DNA of 14,523 nucleotides, from positions 1-14,523 of the forward strand of contig CAMCFD010000038.1 of NCBI GenBank assembly GCA_945874115.1, read 5' to 3'. A program made the position numbers and the translations under genes. Below, piece after piece: positions 12,787 through 14,523 of this stretch. The stretch's first letter is position 1, and every line of letters starts with the position of its first letter. Below the pieces are notes generated by a model. The model searched no databases, was not told the origin of the DNA, and worked only from the letters and a program-made list of their open reading frames with translations. The DNA comes from Rickettsia typhi. Lineage in GTDB: Bacteria > Pseudomonadota > Alphaproteobacteria > Rickettsiales > UBA1997.

Positions 12787-14523
12787 TTATTTAAAACTGC
12801 GGATATAAACCACAATCGCCATCACTGCCGCTGGAGTGATTCCTTGAATGCGTAGAGCCGCCGCAATATTTTGCGGCCTTGCCAAATTTAATTTTTCACG
12901 AACCTCAAGTGACAAACTCTGAATTTTTCCATAGTCAATTTCGAGAGGAATTTTAATATTTTCATCTTGTTTCAAAATCGCGATATCCTGCTCTTGGCGC
13001 TTAACATAAGGCGCGTATAACCCGTCAATCGCAATTTGTTTTTGCGTATTTTTATCAATTTTGGCAATTTCTGCGGGCCAAATTTTTTGCAACTGCTCCA
13101 AACAAAAATCGGGGTTTTTATTTTTTCCCGCTTCAAAATTTTCACCTTCAACGCTCAATTTAAGCTCGTTTCTCGAAATATTTTCTTTCGCAAGCGAATT
13201 TATTTCAGGAAAACTAAGAAGCTCGAAAGCGCTGCGCACTACTCCGTCTTGCTTCATCGCAATATCAAATTCGGCAAGTTTTTTGGGCGAAATTTTTAAA
13301 TCGCGCAAAATTTGCGTTGCGTCATCAAGTTTTTTCTTCTTGGCCAAAAATGCGTCTCGCCGCTTGGCCCTAACACAGCCAATGTCAATTCCTGCTAAGG
13401 TCAAACGCAAATCAGCGTTATCAGCGCGCAAAATTAAGCGATATTCAGCGCGCGAAGTCAACATTCTGTAGGGCTCGGTCGTTCCAAGCGTCGTCAAATC
13501 ATCAATCATCACGCCAATATAACTCGTGGCGCGACTTAGCATAAATTCACGCGAATCGCCAAGGCCTTTCAGCGCGGCGTTAATTCCCGCCACAATGCCC
13601 TGCCCCGCGGCCTCTTCATAGCCAGTCGTGCCGTTAATTTGCCCCGCAAAAAACAGTCCCCGCACTTTTTTAGTTTCAAGCGTCGGCAAAAGTTCGCGCG
13701 GATCAATAAAATCATACTCAATCGCATATCCGGCCTGTGCCATCACGCAATTCTCAAGGCCTTTAATCGTTTGCAAAAACTCAAGTTGAACATCGATTGG
13801 CAACGAAGTTGAAATTCCATTTGGATAAATTAAATCGCCGTCAAGCTCTTCAGGCTCTAAGAAAATCTGGTGGCGCTCTTTGTCAAAAAACCGATGAATT
13901 TTATCCTCAATCGACGGGCAATAACGCGGCCCTCGCGACCCAATATAGCCGCCATACATCGCCGATTTTTCCAAATTAGCGTGAATTACATCATGAGTTT
14001 TTTGATTGGTATAAGTAATGAAACAGCTGGTTTGCGGCGCTTCAACGCTGTCGTTTAAATAAGAAAATGGCTGAGGAATTTCGTCGCCCGCTTGCTCTTC
14101 AAGATTCGAAAAATCAATCGATGATTTCAAAATTCGTGGCGGAGTGCCTGTTTTTAAGCGCGACAAAGCAAAATTAAACTCGCTAAGCCGATCAGAAATA
14201 CCATAAGATGGCGCTTCTCCTACGCGTCCTGCGGGGGTTTTTTGATCGCCAATATGAATCATTCCATTAAGAAAAGTTCCTGCAGTTAAAACAATTGACT
14301 TCGCCAAAATTTTGCGCTCATCGCTCAGAACCACGCCATGAACAGCGCCATCGACAATTTCAAGATCTTGAACCGATCCAAAAATCAGCGATAAATTTTC
14401 ATAATTCGCACAGCTAAAAATGCCGTTTTCATCGCTTAATTCGCTAAAATCGTCACAATATTCGTCGCCAAATAAAATGCGTCTGATCGCTTTTTTATAA
14501 AGTCCGCGATCGGCTTGCGCCCT
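12787..14523 (-). CDS. mnmG: tRNA uridine-5-carboxymethylaminomethyl modification enzyme MnmG (5' end missing)
   Basis: A frame of 578 residues remains open to the right edge of the window, so the N-terminal roughly 50 residues (including the FAD GxGxxG motif) are outside. The visible part starts RAQADRGLYKKAI, as in MnmG after the FAD domain. It contains LTAGTFLNGMIHIG, RLKTGTPPRI, GPRYCPSIEDKI (catalytic Cys), INGTTGYEEAAGQG and the MLTSRAEYRLILRADNADLR signature. The C-terminus GITPAAVMAIVVYIR matches the MnmE-binding region. With MnmE it forms the cmnm5 group on wobble U34 of several tRNAs. After RAQADR the segment is longer than in E. coli by about 20 residues, rich in acidic and Cys residues (DEYCDDFSELSDENG). 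It converges with queE across 170 bases with no clear terminator. Confidence 0.97.
   Translation of the reverse strand, partial: RAQADRGLYKKAIRRILFGDEYCDDFSELSDENGIFSCANYENLSLIFGSVQDLEIVDGAVHGVVLSDERKILAKSIVLTAGTFLNGMIHIGDQKTPAGRVGEAPSYGISDRLSEFNFALSRLKTGTPPRILKSSIDFSNLEEQAGDEIPQPFSYLNDSVEAPQTSCFITYTNQKTHDVIHANLEKSAMYGGYIGSRGPRYCPSIEDKIHRFFDKERHQIFLEPEELDGDLIYPNGISTSLPIDVQLEFLQTIKGLENCVMAQAGYAIEYDFIDPRELLPTLETKKVRGLFFAGQINGTTGYEEAAGQGIVAGINAALKGLGDSREFMLSRATSYIGVMIDDLTTLGTTEPYRMLTSRAEYRLILRADNADLRLTLAGIDIGCVRAKRRDAFLAKKKKLDDATQILRDLKISPKKLAEFDIAMKQDGVVRSAFELLSFPEINSLAKENISRNELKLSVEGENFEAGKNKNPDFCLEQLQKIWPAEIAKIDKNTQKQIAIDGLYAPYVKRQEQDIAILKQDENIKIPLEIDYGKIQSLSLEVREKLNLARPQNIAAALRIQGITPAAVMAIVVYIRSFK

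Overview
The window is from an AT-rich bacterial chromosome, most likely an alphaproteobacterium and possibly a host-associated lineage near Rickettsiales. The evidence is the overall character of RecA, MetK, SucD and MnmG, an Arg(ACG) tRNA of alphaproteobacterial type, and a UPF0391 (DUF1328) membrane peptide. The assignment is by eye and is not a search result.

Layout, left to right. (1) Bases 1-1084: the 3' end of sucC, complete sucD and a strong intrinsic terminator, i.e. the succinyl-CoA synthetase operon. (2) Bases 1085-6598: an AT-rich, accessory-looking block. It holds a leucine-rich-repeat (LRR) protein with ten 22-residue repeats and a long helical C-terminus, a convergent LysE-type exporter, and a 771-residue protein that looks like a divergent DAO-type FAD oxidoreductase. 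(3) Bases 6686-7925: recA with a near-consensus promoter and a terminator. (4) Bases 8073-8360: a tRNA-type promoter, a degenerate tRNA-like copy, a run of inverted repeats, then an intact tRNA-Arg(ACG). (5) Bases 8589-8898: a UPF0391 peptide whose -10 box lies inside a palindrome, and a terminator shared with metK. (6) Bases 8920-10802, minus strand: an outer-membrane beta-barrel protein followed by metK, read from one promoter. (7) Bases 10837-12616, plus strand: a tight operon of a CHMI-family tautomerase, a second LysE-type exporter and queE. (8) Bases 12787-14523, minus strand: mnmG, with its 5' end beyond the window.

How the genes work together. Most of the window is housekeeping: TCA cycle (SucCD), recombination (RecA), S-adenosylmethionine synthesis (MetK) and tRNA modification (QueE for the queuosine precursor, MnmG for wobble U34). 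The parts that deserve attention are the LRR protein (effector-like), the 771-residue oxidoreductase-like protein, and the tRNA-like and hairpin region in front of tRNA-Arg. Only metK and the UPF0391 gene have a clear Shine-Dalgarno sequence; the other starts follow A/T-rich leaders.
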